9,392 nt of DNA from Beijerinckiaceae bacterium (GTDB lineage: Bacteria > Pseudomonadota > Alphaproteobacteria > Rhizobiales > Beijerinckiaceae). The translations under genes and the position numbers were made by a program. Below, in pieces: positions 1 through 6,900 of this stretch. Position 1 is the first letter of the stretch; every line of letters begins with the position of its first letter. The stretch spans positions 1-9,392 of the forward strand of contig CANGOK010000119.1 in NCBI GenBank assembly GCA_947455285.1, read 5' to 3'. The notes under the pieces were generated by a model. It did not search any database. It had not been told where the DNA came from and saw only the letters and a list, made by a program, of their open reading frames with translations.

Positions 1-2243
1 ATATGATGCAGCGCGTCGACCAGCGCAGAATAGACCGAAATCGCCAGCATGAGCGGAGGCTCGCCCACGGCCTTTGAACGATGGATAGCGTCGGCCCGGT
101 TCGGCTCGTCATGCAGCGCCACGCGAAAATCCTTCGGCGCATCGGAGGCGACGGGGATTTTATAGGTCGAGGGCGCGTGGGTCATGAGCCGGCCCTTGGC
201 GTCGAAAACGAGCTCCTCGGTGGTCAGCCAGCCCATGCCCTGAATGAAGCCGCCCTCGATCTGGCCGATGTCGAGCGCCGGGTTCAGCGAGCGGCCCGCG
301 TCGTGAAGAATGTCGACCCGCAGGACCTTATTCTCGCCGGTCATGATGTCGATGGCGACTTCGGCGCAAGCGGCGCCATAGGCATAGTAGAGGAAGGGCC
401 TACCATTGCGCGCCGCCCGGTCCCAATGGATTTCGGGCGTTTTATAGAAGCCCGCATGGGAGAGCTGCACGCGGCCCTGCCGACATTTCTTCGCAAGTTC
501 GGCGAAGGGCATGGTCACATCGCCAATTGTGACTTCGCCATTGCGGAACTTCACTGCATCCGGATCGACCCCATGACTCTGCGCCGCAAAGTCGATCATG
601 CGGCGCTTGATCTCGCGTGCCGCTGCCTGTGCGGCCATGCCATTGAGGTCGGAGCCGGAGCTTGCCGCCGTCGGGGAGGCGTTGGGGACCTTGGCGGTGT
701 TGGTGGCTGTGATGCGCACACGATCGAGCGGGACACCAAATTCCTCGGCCACCACCTGCGCCACCTTGGTGAAGAGCCCCTGGCCCATCTCGGTGCCGCC
801 GTGGTTCAGGTGGATGGAGCCATCCTGATAGACATGCACAAGCGCGCCGGCCTGATTAAGGTGCTGCAGGGTGAAGGAGATGCCGAACTGGACAGGCGTC
901 AGCGCGATGCCGCGCTTGATGATCGGGCTCGTCTCGTTCCAGGCCGCGATCTGCGCGCGGCGCGCGCGGTAGTTGCTTGAGGCCTCAAGCTTGTCGATCA
1001 GGCTGGTCAGCACATCGGGATCTTCGACGGTCTGCCCATAGGGGGTGACGTCAGTTCCCTTGCGATACAGATTGGCCTTGCGCACATCGAGCGGATCGAG
1101 GCCCGTGGCGTGGGCTATGGCGTCCATGACCCGCTCGATCGCCAACATGCCCTGCGGCCCGCCAAAGCCGCGGAAGGCCGTGGCGGAGACGGTGTTGGTG
1201 AAAAGACGTCTTGTCAGAATGTTCGTCGCAGGCAGGTGATAAGCGTTGGCCGCGTGGAACATGGCGCGGTCCACGACGCCGGGCGACAGGTCCACCGAAC
1301 AGCCGCAGCGGGCGTTCAGTGCGACGTCATAAGCGGCGATCTCGCCCTTTTCGTTGAAGCCCACCTTCCAGTCGGCGCGGAAGTCGTGACGCTTGCCGGT
1401 GATGACGAAGTCATCGTCGCGGTCGAGCCGCAGCTTGCAGGGTCGGCCTGTCCTGAAGGCCGCCAGCGCCGCCAGCGCGCCGGTCTGGGCGGCCTGCGAT
1501 TCCTTGCCGCCAAAGGCGCCGCCCATCCGGCGGGTCTCGACGGTGACGAGAGCGTTGGGAAGGCCGAGCACGCCCGCCACCACATTCTGCAGCTCGGTCG
1601 GATCCTGCGTCGAGGAATGGACGAGCATCTCCCCGGCCTCGCCGGGAATGGCGAAGGCGGCCTGACCTTCGAGATAGAAATGTTCCTGTCCGCCAATGCG
1701 AAGAACGCCCTCGATCTGGCGAGGCGCCTGCGTCATGGCGGCGGTTGGATCACCAACCCGGAAGTCATAATCGGGCAGCATTTTCACGTCAGCCGCCAGC
1801 GCATCCTCGATGGTGAGGATCGGAGTCTCCTCGGCGATCTCCACCTTCGCCAGCCGCGCGGCGCGGCGGGCGGCGTCACGGGTTTGGGCGACGACGACGA
1901 AGATCACCTGACCGCGAAACACGACCGCGCCGTCGGCGATCAGTGGGTCATCGTCGAAATGGGAGGTGTTGTTGCGGGCGGGCACGTCGGCAGGGGTCAG
2001 CACTGCGACCACGCCCGGCGCCGCGCGCACGGGGTCAAGATCAAGGCTCTTTATGCGGCCGCGCGTGGCGGGCGAGAGACCGGGCGCCACATGCAGCGTG
2101 CCATGGGGCTCAAGGATATCGTCGATATAGGCGGCGGCGCCGCGCACATGGAGCGGCGCGGAATCGTGGCGTACGGAGTGGTTCACAACGGCCAGCGCCT
2201 CGCCGCCCTGCGCGGCGAAAGAGCCTGCTTCATTCGGCGGCAT
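1..2243 (-). CDS. xdhB: Xanthine dehydrogenase, molybdopterin-binding subunit (XdhB), C-terminus cut by window edge
   Basis: Large subunit of xanthine dehydrogenase, which hydroxylates hypoxanthine to xanthine and xanthine to urate at a molybdenum cofactor and passes electrons to XdhA. I translated 747 codons from the ATG at 2243; the frame stays open to the left edge. The known XDH active-site set is present. Numbering here (bovine equivalent): Gln213 (Gln767), Glu248 in GGKE (Glu802), Arg326 (Arg880), Arg358 and Phe360 in FRGFGG (Arg912, Phe914), Phe457 in GISFT (Phe1009), Gln488 in GGTEMGQG (Gln1040), and catalytic Glu728 in KAVGEPP (Glu1261). Glu802 and Arg880 equivalents argue for purine rather than aldehyde substrates. 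The family is usually about 780 residues, so only a few dozen are missing. The start overlaps the end of xdhA by 14 bases, and GAGG lies 6 bases upstream of it. xdhC, the cofactor-insertion chaperone, often follows and may lie beyond the edge. Confidence 0.96.
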   Translation of the reverse strand, partial: MPPNEAGSFAAQGGEALAVVNHSVRHDSAPLHVRGAAAYIDDILEPHGTLHVAPGLSPATRGRIKSLDLDPVRAAPGVVAVLTPADVPARNNTSHFDDDPLIADGAVVFRGQVIFVVVAQTRDAARRAARLAKVEIAEETPILTIEDALAADVKMLPDYDFRVGDPTAAMTQAPRQIEGVLRIGGQEHFYLEGQAAFAIPGEAGEMLVHSSTQDPTELQNVVAGVLGLPNALVTVETRRMGGAFGGKESQAAQTGALAALAAFRTGRPCKLRLDRDDDFVITGKRHDFRADWKVGFNEKGEIAAYDVALNARCGCSVDLSPGVVDRAMFHAANAYHLPATNILTRRLFTNTVSATAFRGFGGPQGMLAIERVMDAIAHATGLDPLDVRKANLYRKGTDVTPYGQTVEDPDVLTSLIDKLEASSNYRARRAQIAAWNETSPIIKRGIALTPVQFGISFTLQHLNQAGALVHVYQDGSIHLNHGGTEMGQGLFTKVAQVVAEEFGVPLDRVRITATNTAKVPNASPTAASSGSDLNGMAAQAAAREIKRRMIDFAAQSHGVDPDAVKFRNGEVTIGDVTMPFAELAKKCRQGRVQLSHAGFYKTPEIHWDRAARNGRPFLYYAYGAACAEVAIDIMTGENKVLRVDILHDAGRSLNPALDIGQIEGGFIQGMGWLTTEELVFDAKGRLMTHAPSTYKIPVASDAPKDFRVALHDEPNRADAIHRSKAVGEPPLMLAISVYSALVDALHH

Positions 2244-3711
2244 GAGGAACCTCGAAATTTGTGATGCGTGTAATTTCCTGCGGAATGCCAGCAATTTCCA
2301 TCAATGTTTTCAAAAACAGGTTTCGCGCGATCAAGCTGCGGTATCCCGCCGTAGCGCGTGCGTCGTCGATGGGTGCGTAGTCCTGCGTGATGGCGGTCAG
2401 AGCTTGAGCCCATGTGCCGGGTGCGTCGAGATCGATGCCGATGGCCGCGACTTCCGCCTGCGGCGCCCGCGAGGGCGTGCCCGCCATGCCGCCGAAGGCG
2501 ATGCGCGCGAAGATCACATGCCTGCCCGCAAGCCCGATATGAAAGGCGCCGAGGACAGCTGAAATATCTTCGTCGAAGCGCTTGCTGACCTTGAAGGCGC
2601 GGAACTCGCGATCAAGCGCCGGGCGAGGAATGATGATGCGCCGCAGATATTCTCCCGGCCGTCGGTCCTGCTGCTTGTAGGCGATGAAAAAGGCTTCGAG
2701 GGGCAGGCGCCGCAACTCGCTCCCGCGCCGCAGTTCGATCTCGGCGCCAAGCGCGATCAGACAGGGCGCCAGGTCGCCGATGGGCGAGCCATTGGCGAGG
2801 CTGCCGCCGACCGTTCCCGAAGCGCGCACCTGCGTCGAGCCGAAGCGCCGCATGATCTCTGCGAAGTCAGGATGGATGGACACCAGCGGGTCGATGGCGT
2901 CGGCGAGGGTCACGCCTGCGCCCAGCGACAGAGTCTTGTCGCCGGATTCTATGGCTGTGAATGCGCTGCGCAATCTGCCGAGCCAGATGATCTTTGGCGG
3001 GGTCTGGAGCGCCTTGGTGATCCACAGGCCCACATCGGTCGAGCCTGAAAGCAGCAGGGCGTCGGGATGTTCCTGATAAAGCGCGGCGAGCGAATCCTCA
3101 CTCGCAGGCGCGGCGAAGAATTGCGACGTCGTTCCAACGAAAACATCGGCGCCGTCATCCAGCGCGGAGAGGGCCGTCATGCGCGGGGCGCGCGTTGCGG
3201 CGAAACGATCCTGCGAAGGGCCGGCGCAGGATTCAATCGCAGCGTCGACGATGGGACGATAGCCGGTGCAGCGGCAGAGATTGCCGGCGAGCGCAGCATC
3301 GACTTCGGGGCGCTCAACGGGACCCCGCGCATTCTGGTGCAGGGCGAAAAGGCTCATCACGACGCCGGGCGTGCAGAAGCCGCATTGCGAACCGTGATGG
3401 GTGACCATGGCCTCCTGAATGGGGTGAAGCTTCTCCCCTTCGGCCAGATCCTCGATGGTCAGTATTTCAGCGCCGTCAACCTGACCCAGCAGCAAGATGC
3501 AGGCGTTGACAGGGCGTTGATCGAGCTTGCCGTCGCGGGCTCGCGCCAGAACGACGGTGCAGGCTCCGCAGTCTCCCTCACCACAACCCTCCTTGGTGCC
3601 GGTGGCGTGGGCGTTGAGGCGCAGCCAGTCGAGCAGGGTGGCGTGGGGAGAGAATCCTGCGAGGTCGACCCGCGAACCCCGGAAGATGAAGCTGATATGA
3701 TCTCGTTTCAT
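2230..3711 (-). CDS. xdhA: Xanthine dehydrogenase, 2Fe-2S and FAD subunit (XdhA)
   Basis: Small subunit of bacterial xanthine dehydrogenase, 493 residues. It carries electrons from the molybdenum site of XdhB through two 2Fe-2S clusters to FAD and on to NAD+. The N-terminal plant-ferredoxin-like domain has Cys43, Cys48, Cys51 and Cys71 for one cluster. The following helical domain has Cys110, Cys113, Cys146 and Cys148 (QCGFC and CRC motifs) for the other. The FAD domain begins near residue 190, with LSGSTDVG at 221-228 and GTVGGSLANGSPIGD at 299-313. SKRFDEDISAV at 376-386 corresponds to the acidic segment near the flavin and NAD site. The gene starts 27 bases after the binding-protein stop and overlaps xdhB by 14 bases. 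No good Shine-Dalgarno precedes the ATG, so reinitiation after the upstream gene is possible. Length and all eight Cys ligands indicate an intact gene. Confidence 0.96.
   Translation of the reverse strand: MKRDHISFIFRGSRVDLAGFSPHATLLDWLRLNAHATGTKEGCGEGDCGACTVVLARARDGKLDQRPVNACILLLGQVDGAEILTIEDLAEGEKLHPIQEAMVTHHGSQCGFCTPGVVMSLFALHQNARGPVERPEVDAALAGNLCRCTGYRPIVDAAIESCAGPSQDRFAATRAPRMTALSALDDGADVFVGTTSQFFAAPASEDSLAALYQEHPDALLLSGSTDVGLWITKALQTPPKIIWLGRLRSAFTAIESGDKTLSLGAGVTLADAIDPLVSIHPDFAEIMRRFGSTQVRASGTVGGSLANGSPIGDLAPCLIALGAEIELRRGSELRRLPLEAFFIAYKQQDRRPGEYLRRIIIPRPALDREFRAFKVSKRFDEDISAVLGAFHIGLAGRHVIFARIAFGGMAGTPSRAPQAEVAAIGIDLDAPGTWAQALTAITQDYAPIDDARATAGYRSLIARNLFLKTLMEIAGIPQEITRITNFEVPHAAE
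2250..2253 (-). promoter_or_regulatory. Shine-Dalgarno of xdhB inside the end of xdhA
   Basis: The minus strand reads GAGG, six bases before the ATG at 2243. It sits within the last codons of xdhA, so XdhA and XdhB synthesis is probably translationally coupled. This fixes the xdhB start at 2243. Confidence 0.6.
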
Positions 3712-3738
3712 TTCTGGGACCCGCAGGCTGATTGTCGC

Positions 3739-4812
3739 TTACTTGGGCAGCTTGTCGTCCACGCCCTTCACGTACCAGTTCATGCTGGTGATCTGCTTGT
3801 CTGTGAGGGCCTTGCCGTCCTTGCACTCGACCGCCTTGCCGTCCTGGTCGAGGACCGGGCACTTGAAGGGGTTGAGCTTCTTGGCCTTGATGGCGGCGAA
3901 GGTCTCTTCGGCCATCTTCTTCACGTCGTCAGGCATGTTGGTGAAGGGCGCCATGTGGACCATGTCGGCGTCCATGCCGCCGAAGGTGTCCTTGGACTTC
4001 CAGGTGCCGTTCAGCACTGCCTTGGTGCGTTCGATATAGTAGCTCGACCAATCGTCGACGATGGCGCTCATCTGCGCCTTGGGGGCGAAGCGGAACTGGT
4101 CGGAAGCCTGACCGAAGCCGAGCTTGCCAGCCTTTTCAGCCTCCTGCAGCGGCGCTGCTGAATCCGTGTGCTGAGAGATGATGTCCGCGCCCTGGGCGAG
4201 CAGGGCCTTGGCGGCGTCAGCTTCCTTGCCCGGGTCGAACCAGGTGTTGGCCCAGACGATCTTCACCTTCACATTGGGGTTGACCGACTGCGCGCCCAGC
4301 ATGAAGGCGTTGATGCCAGCCACCACTTCCGGGATCGGGAAGGAGGCGACATAACCAATCGTGTTGGTCTTCGTCATCTTGCCCGCGATCTGGCCGATCA
4401 CGTAGCGGCCTTCGTGAAACTTCGCCGTATAGGTCGAGACGTTTTCGGCGCGCTTGTAGCCGGTCGCGTGTTCGAACTTCACGCCGGGGAACTTCTTCGC
4501 CACGCGAAGGGTCGGCTCCATGTAGCCGAAAGAGGTGGTGAAGATCAGCTTGTGGCCGGAGCGGGCGAGCTGTTCGATCGAACGATCGCTGTCGTTCTCC
4601 GGCACGTTCTCAAGGAAGGTCGTCTCGACCTTGTCGCCGAGCGCCTTCTGCATGGCGATGCGGCCCTGATCATGCTGATAGGAATAGCCGAAGTCGCCCA
4701 CGGGGCCGACATAGACGAAGCCGACCTTGAGTTTTTCAGCGGCGAAGGCCGAGGTGGCGGCCGCGAAGGCGACAGCCGAAATCAAGGCCAATTTGAACGA
4801 GGTTTTCTTCAT
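3739..4812 (-). CDS. BMP/PnrA-family periplasmic binding protein of a purine or nucleoside ABC importer
   Basis: Substrate-binding component that captures ligand in the periplasm and delivers it to the permeases encoded upstream; 357 residues. Residues 1-24 form a signal peptide (Lys-Lys, hydrophobic core, then SAFA before AEK), read as a signal peptidase I site. No Cys is present there, so it looks soluble rather than a lipoprotein like spirochaete PnrA. The mature protein shows the BMP-family pattern: KVGFVYVGPVGDFGYSYQHD at 29-48, the FTTSFGYMEP strand-loop at 91-100, NTWFDPGKE at 189-197, and a conserved-looking VDDWSSYY at 252-259. Trp191 and Trp255 are candidate aromatic contacts for a purine ring (inference). 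Cys318 and Cys330 are the only cysteines and may form a disulfide. GGGA lies 6 bases upstream of the ATG. Neighbouring xdhAB suggest hypoxanthine, xanthine, adenine or a nucleoside as ligand; the exact one cannot be read from sequence. Confidence 0.92.
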   Translation of the reverse strand: MKKTSFKLALISAVAFAAATSAFAAEKLKVGFVYVGPVGDFGYSYQHDQGRIAMQKALGDKVETTFLENVPENDSDRSIEQLARSGHKLIFTTSFGYMEPTLRVAKKFPGVKFEHATGYKRAENVSTYTAKFHEGRYVIGQIAGKMTKTNTIGYVASFPIPEVVAGINAFMLGAQSVNPNVKVKIVWANTWFDPGKEADAAKALLAQGADIISQHTDSAAPLQEAEKAGKLGFGQASDQFRFAPKAQMSAIVDDWSSYYIERTKAVLNGTWKSKDTFGGMDADMVHMAPFTNMPDDVKKMAEETFAAIKAKKLNPFKCPVLDQDGKAVECKDGKALTDKQITSMNWYVKGVDDKLPK

Positions 4813-4891
4813 TTACTTTCCCTTTCCGGACAGAAATCCCTGACTTGGACTCTACCATTCACATTGCAGGCTTCACTCACATGCAATTCGC
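4813..4891 (-). other. 79-base spacer between permease 2 and the binding protein, with a small repeat
   Basis: This is the only sizeable gap inside the importer gene set. It contains two similar units on the plus strand, TTCACATTGCA at 4858-4868 and CTCACATGCA at 4876-4885. Seen another way, it is an inverted pair TTGCA/TGCAA with a 13-base loop. I see no convincing terminator and only a poor promoter match. It may let the binding protein be made in excess over the membrane parts, or it may simply be a spacer. Confidence 0.3.
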
Positions 4892-5815
4892 TTACCGGGG
4901 CGCGATGAAGGCCTGCCCGAGGGCGGCCGGCGCAGTGGCGTTTTTACGCGCACCCGAACTTAGAAGGACAAGAGCGACTATAGTCGCGAGATAGGGGACT
5001 GCCGAGAGCAATTGTCCCGGCAGGCCGATGGATGCGGCCTGTGCATGCAATTGCAGCATTGTCGCTCCACCAAAGAGCAGGGCGCCCAAAACGACGCGCC
5101 ACGGCTTCCAAGAGGCGAAGACCACCAGCGCCAGCGCGATCCAGCCGCGCCCGGCGGTCATGCCTGGGGACCAGAACGGCGTATAGGCGAGGGTGAGATA
5201 GGCCCCAGCAAGGCCGGCGCAGGCGCCGCCGAAAAGAGCCGCCAGAAAGCGCGTGCGTCGAACCGGTAGGCCGAGCGCATGGGCGGACTGATGGTTGTCG
5301 CCGGTCGCCCGCAGCGCGAGGCCCGTGCGCGAGCGCGACAGGAACCACGCGGCGCCCGCTACAAGGCCAAAGGCGATGTAGACGAAGATGTCCTCGCCGA
5401 AAAAGAGCTGCCCGACATAGGGCAGATCGGAAAGGCCGGGGATATGGACATGGCCGGGCCTGTCGCGCTTCAAGCCAACGAATCCGGCGCCCAGAAGGCC
5501 AGAAAGGCCCGTGCCGAAGATGGTCAGCGCAAGGCCCGCCGCCACCTGATTGATGGCGAAGCCGATGGTGAGCAGGCCGAACAGGGCCGCCATCGCAACA
5601 CCCGCAAGCATTCCGCAGATGGCGCCGAGCGTCGTCGACCCCGTCAAATAGGCGCCTGCGAAGGCCAAGGCCGCGCCCATGATCATCATGCCCTCGACGC
5701 CGAGGTTCAGGACGCCAGCGCGCTCGGTCACCAATTCGCCAATGGCGGCGAGAATAAGCGGCGTCGCCGCAGTCACAACGGTCATCAGGACGAGCTGAAA
5801 AATTTCGGAGGTCAT
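4892..5815 (-). CDS. BMP-type ABC importer, second permease (BPD_transp_2 family)
   Basis: Inner-membrane permease of the purine/nucleoside importer, predicted to pair with the permease encoded just upstream; 307 residues from the start used here. It is strongly hydrophobic with multiple membrane segments. It carries the family pattern ERAGVLNLGVEGMM at 31-44, where the protein leaves its first helices, followed by NQVAAGLALTIFGTGLS. AGRGWIALALVVFASW near the C-terminal third is also typical. The frame stays open upstream to an ATG at 5878, but the ATG at 5815 is preferred: it forms the ATGA overlap with the stop of permease 1 (5812-5815), has GGAG seven bases upstream, and avoids an Arg/His-rich, non-membrane extension of 21 residues. 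Resembles the NupQ/YufQ-type subunit. Tight coupling to permease 1 fits a heterodimeric channel. Confidence 0.93.
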   Translation of the reverse strand: MTSEIFQLVLMTVVTAATPLILAAIGELVTERAGVLNLGVEGMMIMGAALAFAGAYLTGSTTLGAICGMLAGVAMAALFGLLTIGFAINQVAAGLALTIFGTGLSGLLGAGFVGLKRDRPGHVHIPGLSDLPYVGQLFFGEDIFVYIAFGLVAGAAWFLSRSRTGLALRATGDNHQSAHALGLPVRRTRFLAALFGGACAGLAGAYLTLAYTPFWSPGMTAGRGWIALALVVFASWKPWRVVLGALLFGGATMLQLHAQAASIGLPGQLLSAVPYLATIVALVLLSSGARKNATAPAALGQAFIAPR

Positions 5816-6900
5816 CGGGCCGCTCCAAAATTCAGCCGGACGCGATAGCGCGTGGCGGTGTCGGCGATCAGGACGCACATGAGCAGGACGCCCTGAAAGG
5901 CGCGGGTCATGTCGCTGTTCAGGGACAACTCCACCTGCGCCGCCTCGCCACCGATATAAGTCAACGCCAGAACCAGAGCCGCCACAAGGATTCCAATGGG
6001 CGACAAGCGTCCAAGAAAGGCGACGATGATGGCGGTGAAGCCGTAGCCTGGTGAAATTTTCGGCGTGAGTTGTCCAATTTGGCCAGCGACTTCGACGATG
6101 CCGGCGAGACCCGCCAGACCGCCGGAGATAGCGAACACCATCAGGGTCAGCTTACGGTCGTCAAAACCCGCGAAACGGGCCGCGCGCGGCGCCTCGCCAG
6201 CCAGTCGGACCTCAAAGCCGAAGAGGGTTCGTGCGAGGACAAAGGCGCCGATCAGGGCGACGATGAGCGCCAGCAACACACCCGCATGCAAACGCTCCCC
6301 TTCGGCGAGGAAGGGCAGGCGCGCGATGTCGTCGAAGACTACGCTTTGGGGGAAGTTGAAGCCGTCCGGGTCTTTGAATGGGCCGCGCACGAGCCAGTCG
6401 AGACCCAGCTCCGCCACATAGACCAGCATGAGGCTGGTTAGAATTTCCGAGGCGCCGAGCCAGACCCGCAGAAGGGCTGGGATCAAGGCATAGATCGCGC
6501 CGCCGATGACGCCCAGCGCCAGCATGGTCGGCAAGATCCACCAGCCACCGATGACGCCCTGATAAGCTTCGTCATGGGTGAGGATGCCGAGCCAGCCGCC
6601 TAGCACGCCGCCCAGAATGAATTGACCTTCGGCGCCAATGTTCCACAGATTGGCCCGGTAACAGAAGCTCAATCCGACAGCGATCAGCACCAGCGGACAG
6701 GCTTTCACCGCCAGCTCCTGCAGCGACCAGCCTTCGAGCAGCGGATTGATGAAATAGACCTGGAAAGCCAGGGCCGGGGATTTTCCCAAAAGCCAGATGA
6801 CTATGCCGCCAATGAGGATGGCGCCGGCCAGCGCAACGATGGGCGCCCCAAGGTCGAGAGCTAGAGACCGATTGAGCCGCGGTTCGAGATCAATGCGCAT
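5812..6900 (-). CDS. BMP-type ABC importer, first permease (BPD_transp_2 family)
   Basis: Inner-membrane permease of the same importer, 362 residues from the start chosen. A first hydrophobic segment lies near residues 17-38, followed by a periplasmic-looking stretch and then a series of membrane helices. Family motifs are NIGAEGQ at 87-93 and GASEILTSLMLVYVA at 150-164, corresponding to the usual NIGxEGQ and E-I-x-T-x-M-L-N-Y patterns in the NupP/YufP group. Three in-frame ATGs exist, at 6921, 6915 and 6900. The last is preferred because GGAG sits nine bases upstream of it, whereas the first has no Shine-Dalgarno. From 6900 the overlap with the ATPase gene is 11 bases (32 bases if 6921 is used). 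The 3' end shares ATGA with permease 2. The two permeases differ in length and sequence and probably form a heterodimer. Confidence 0.93.
   Translation of the reverse strand: MRIDLEPRLNRSLALDLGAPIVALAGAILIGGIVIWLLGKSPALAFQVYFINPLLEGWSLQELAVKACPLVLIAVGLSFCYRANLWNIGAEGQFILGGVLGGWLGILTHDEAYQGVIGGWWILPTMLALGVIGGAIYALIPALLRVWLGASEILTSLMLVYVAELGLDWLVRGPFKDPDGFNFPQSVVFDDIARLPFLAEGERLHAGVLLALIVALIGAFVLARTLFGFEVRLAGEAPRAARFAGFDDRKLTLMVFAISGGLAGLAGIVEVAGQIGQLTPKISPGYGFTAIIVAFLGRLSPIGILVAALVLALTYIGGEAAQVELSLNSDMTRAFQGVLLMCVLIADTATRYRVRLNFGAAR
5823..5826 (-). promoter_or_regulatory. Shine-Dalgarno deciding the permease 2 start
   Basis: GGAG on the minus strand, seven bases before the ATG at 5815. It lies within the last codons of permease 1, next to the ATGA stop/start overlap. 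It supports 5815 over the longer reading from 5878. Confidence 0.65.

Noticed and set aside
81..980. Plus-strand open frame of 299 codons opposite the 3' part of xdhB
   Set aside because: It mirrors the XdhB molybdopterin domain and shows no family features of its own.
1110..2264. Long plus-strand open frame of 384 codons opposite xdhB
   Set aside because: It is antisense to a complete XdhB reading frame with all catalytic residues. Its product is Arg/His/Gly-rich with no recognisable domain, a usual by-product of high-GC coding sequence.
3067..4161. Plus-strand open frame of 364 codons spanning the xdhA and binding-protein region
   Set aside because: It runs antisense across two well-supported genes and their junction, with no recognisable family.
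4572..4583. Perfect 12-base palindrome GTTCGATCGAAC
   Set aside because: It falls inside the binding-protein coding sequence and encodes an ordinary Asp-Arg-Ser-Ile-Glu-Gln stretch. A single copy with no flanking regulatory context is best taken as chance.
5816..5878. 21-residue N-terminal extension of permease 2 from the ATG at 5878
   Set aside because: The ATG at 5815 has GGAG at seven bases and the ATGA overlap, and the extension is Arg/His-rich and unlike the family's N-terminus.
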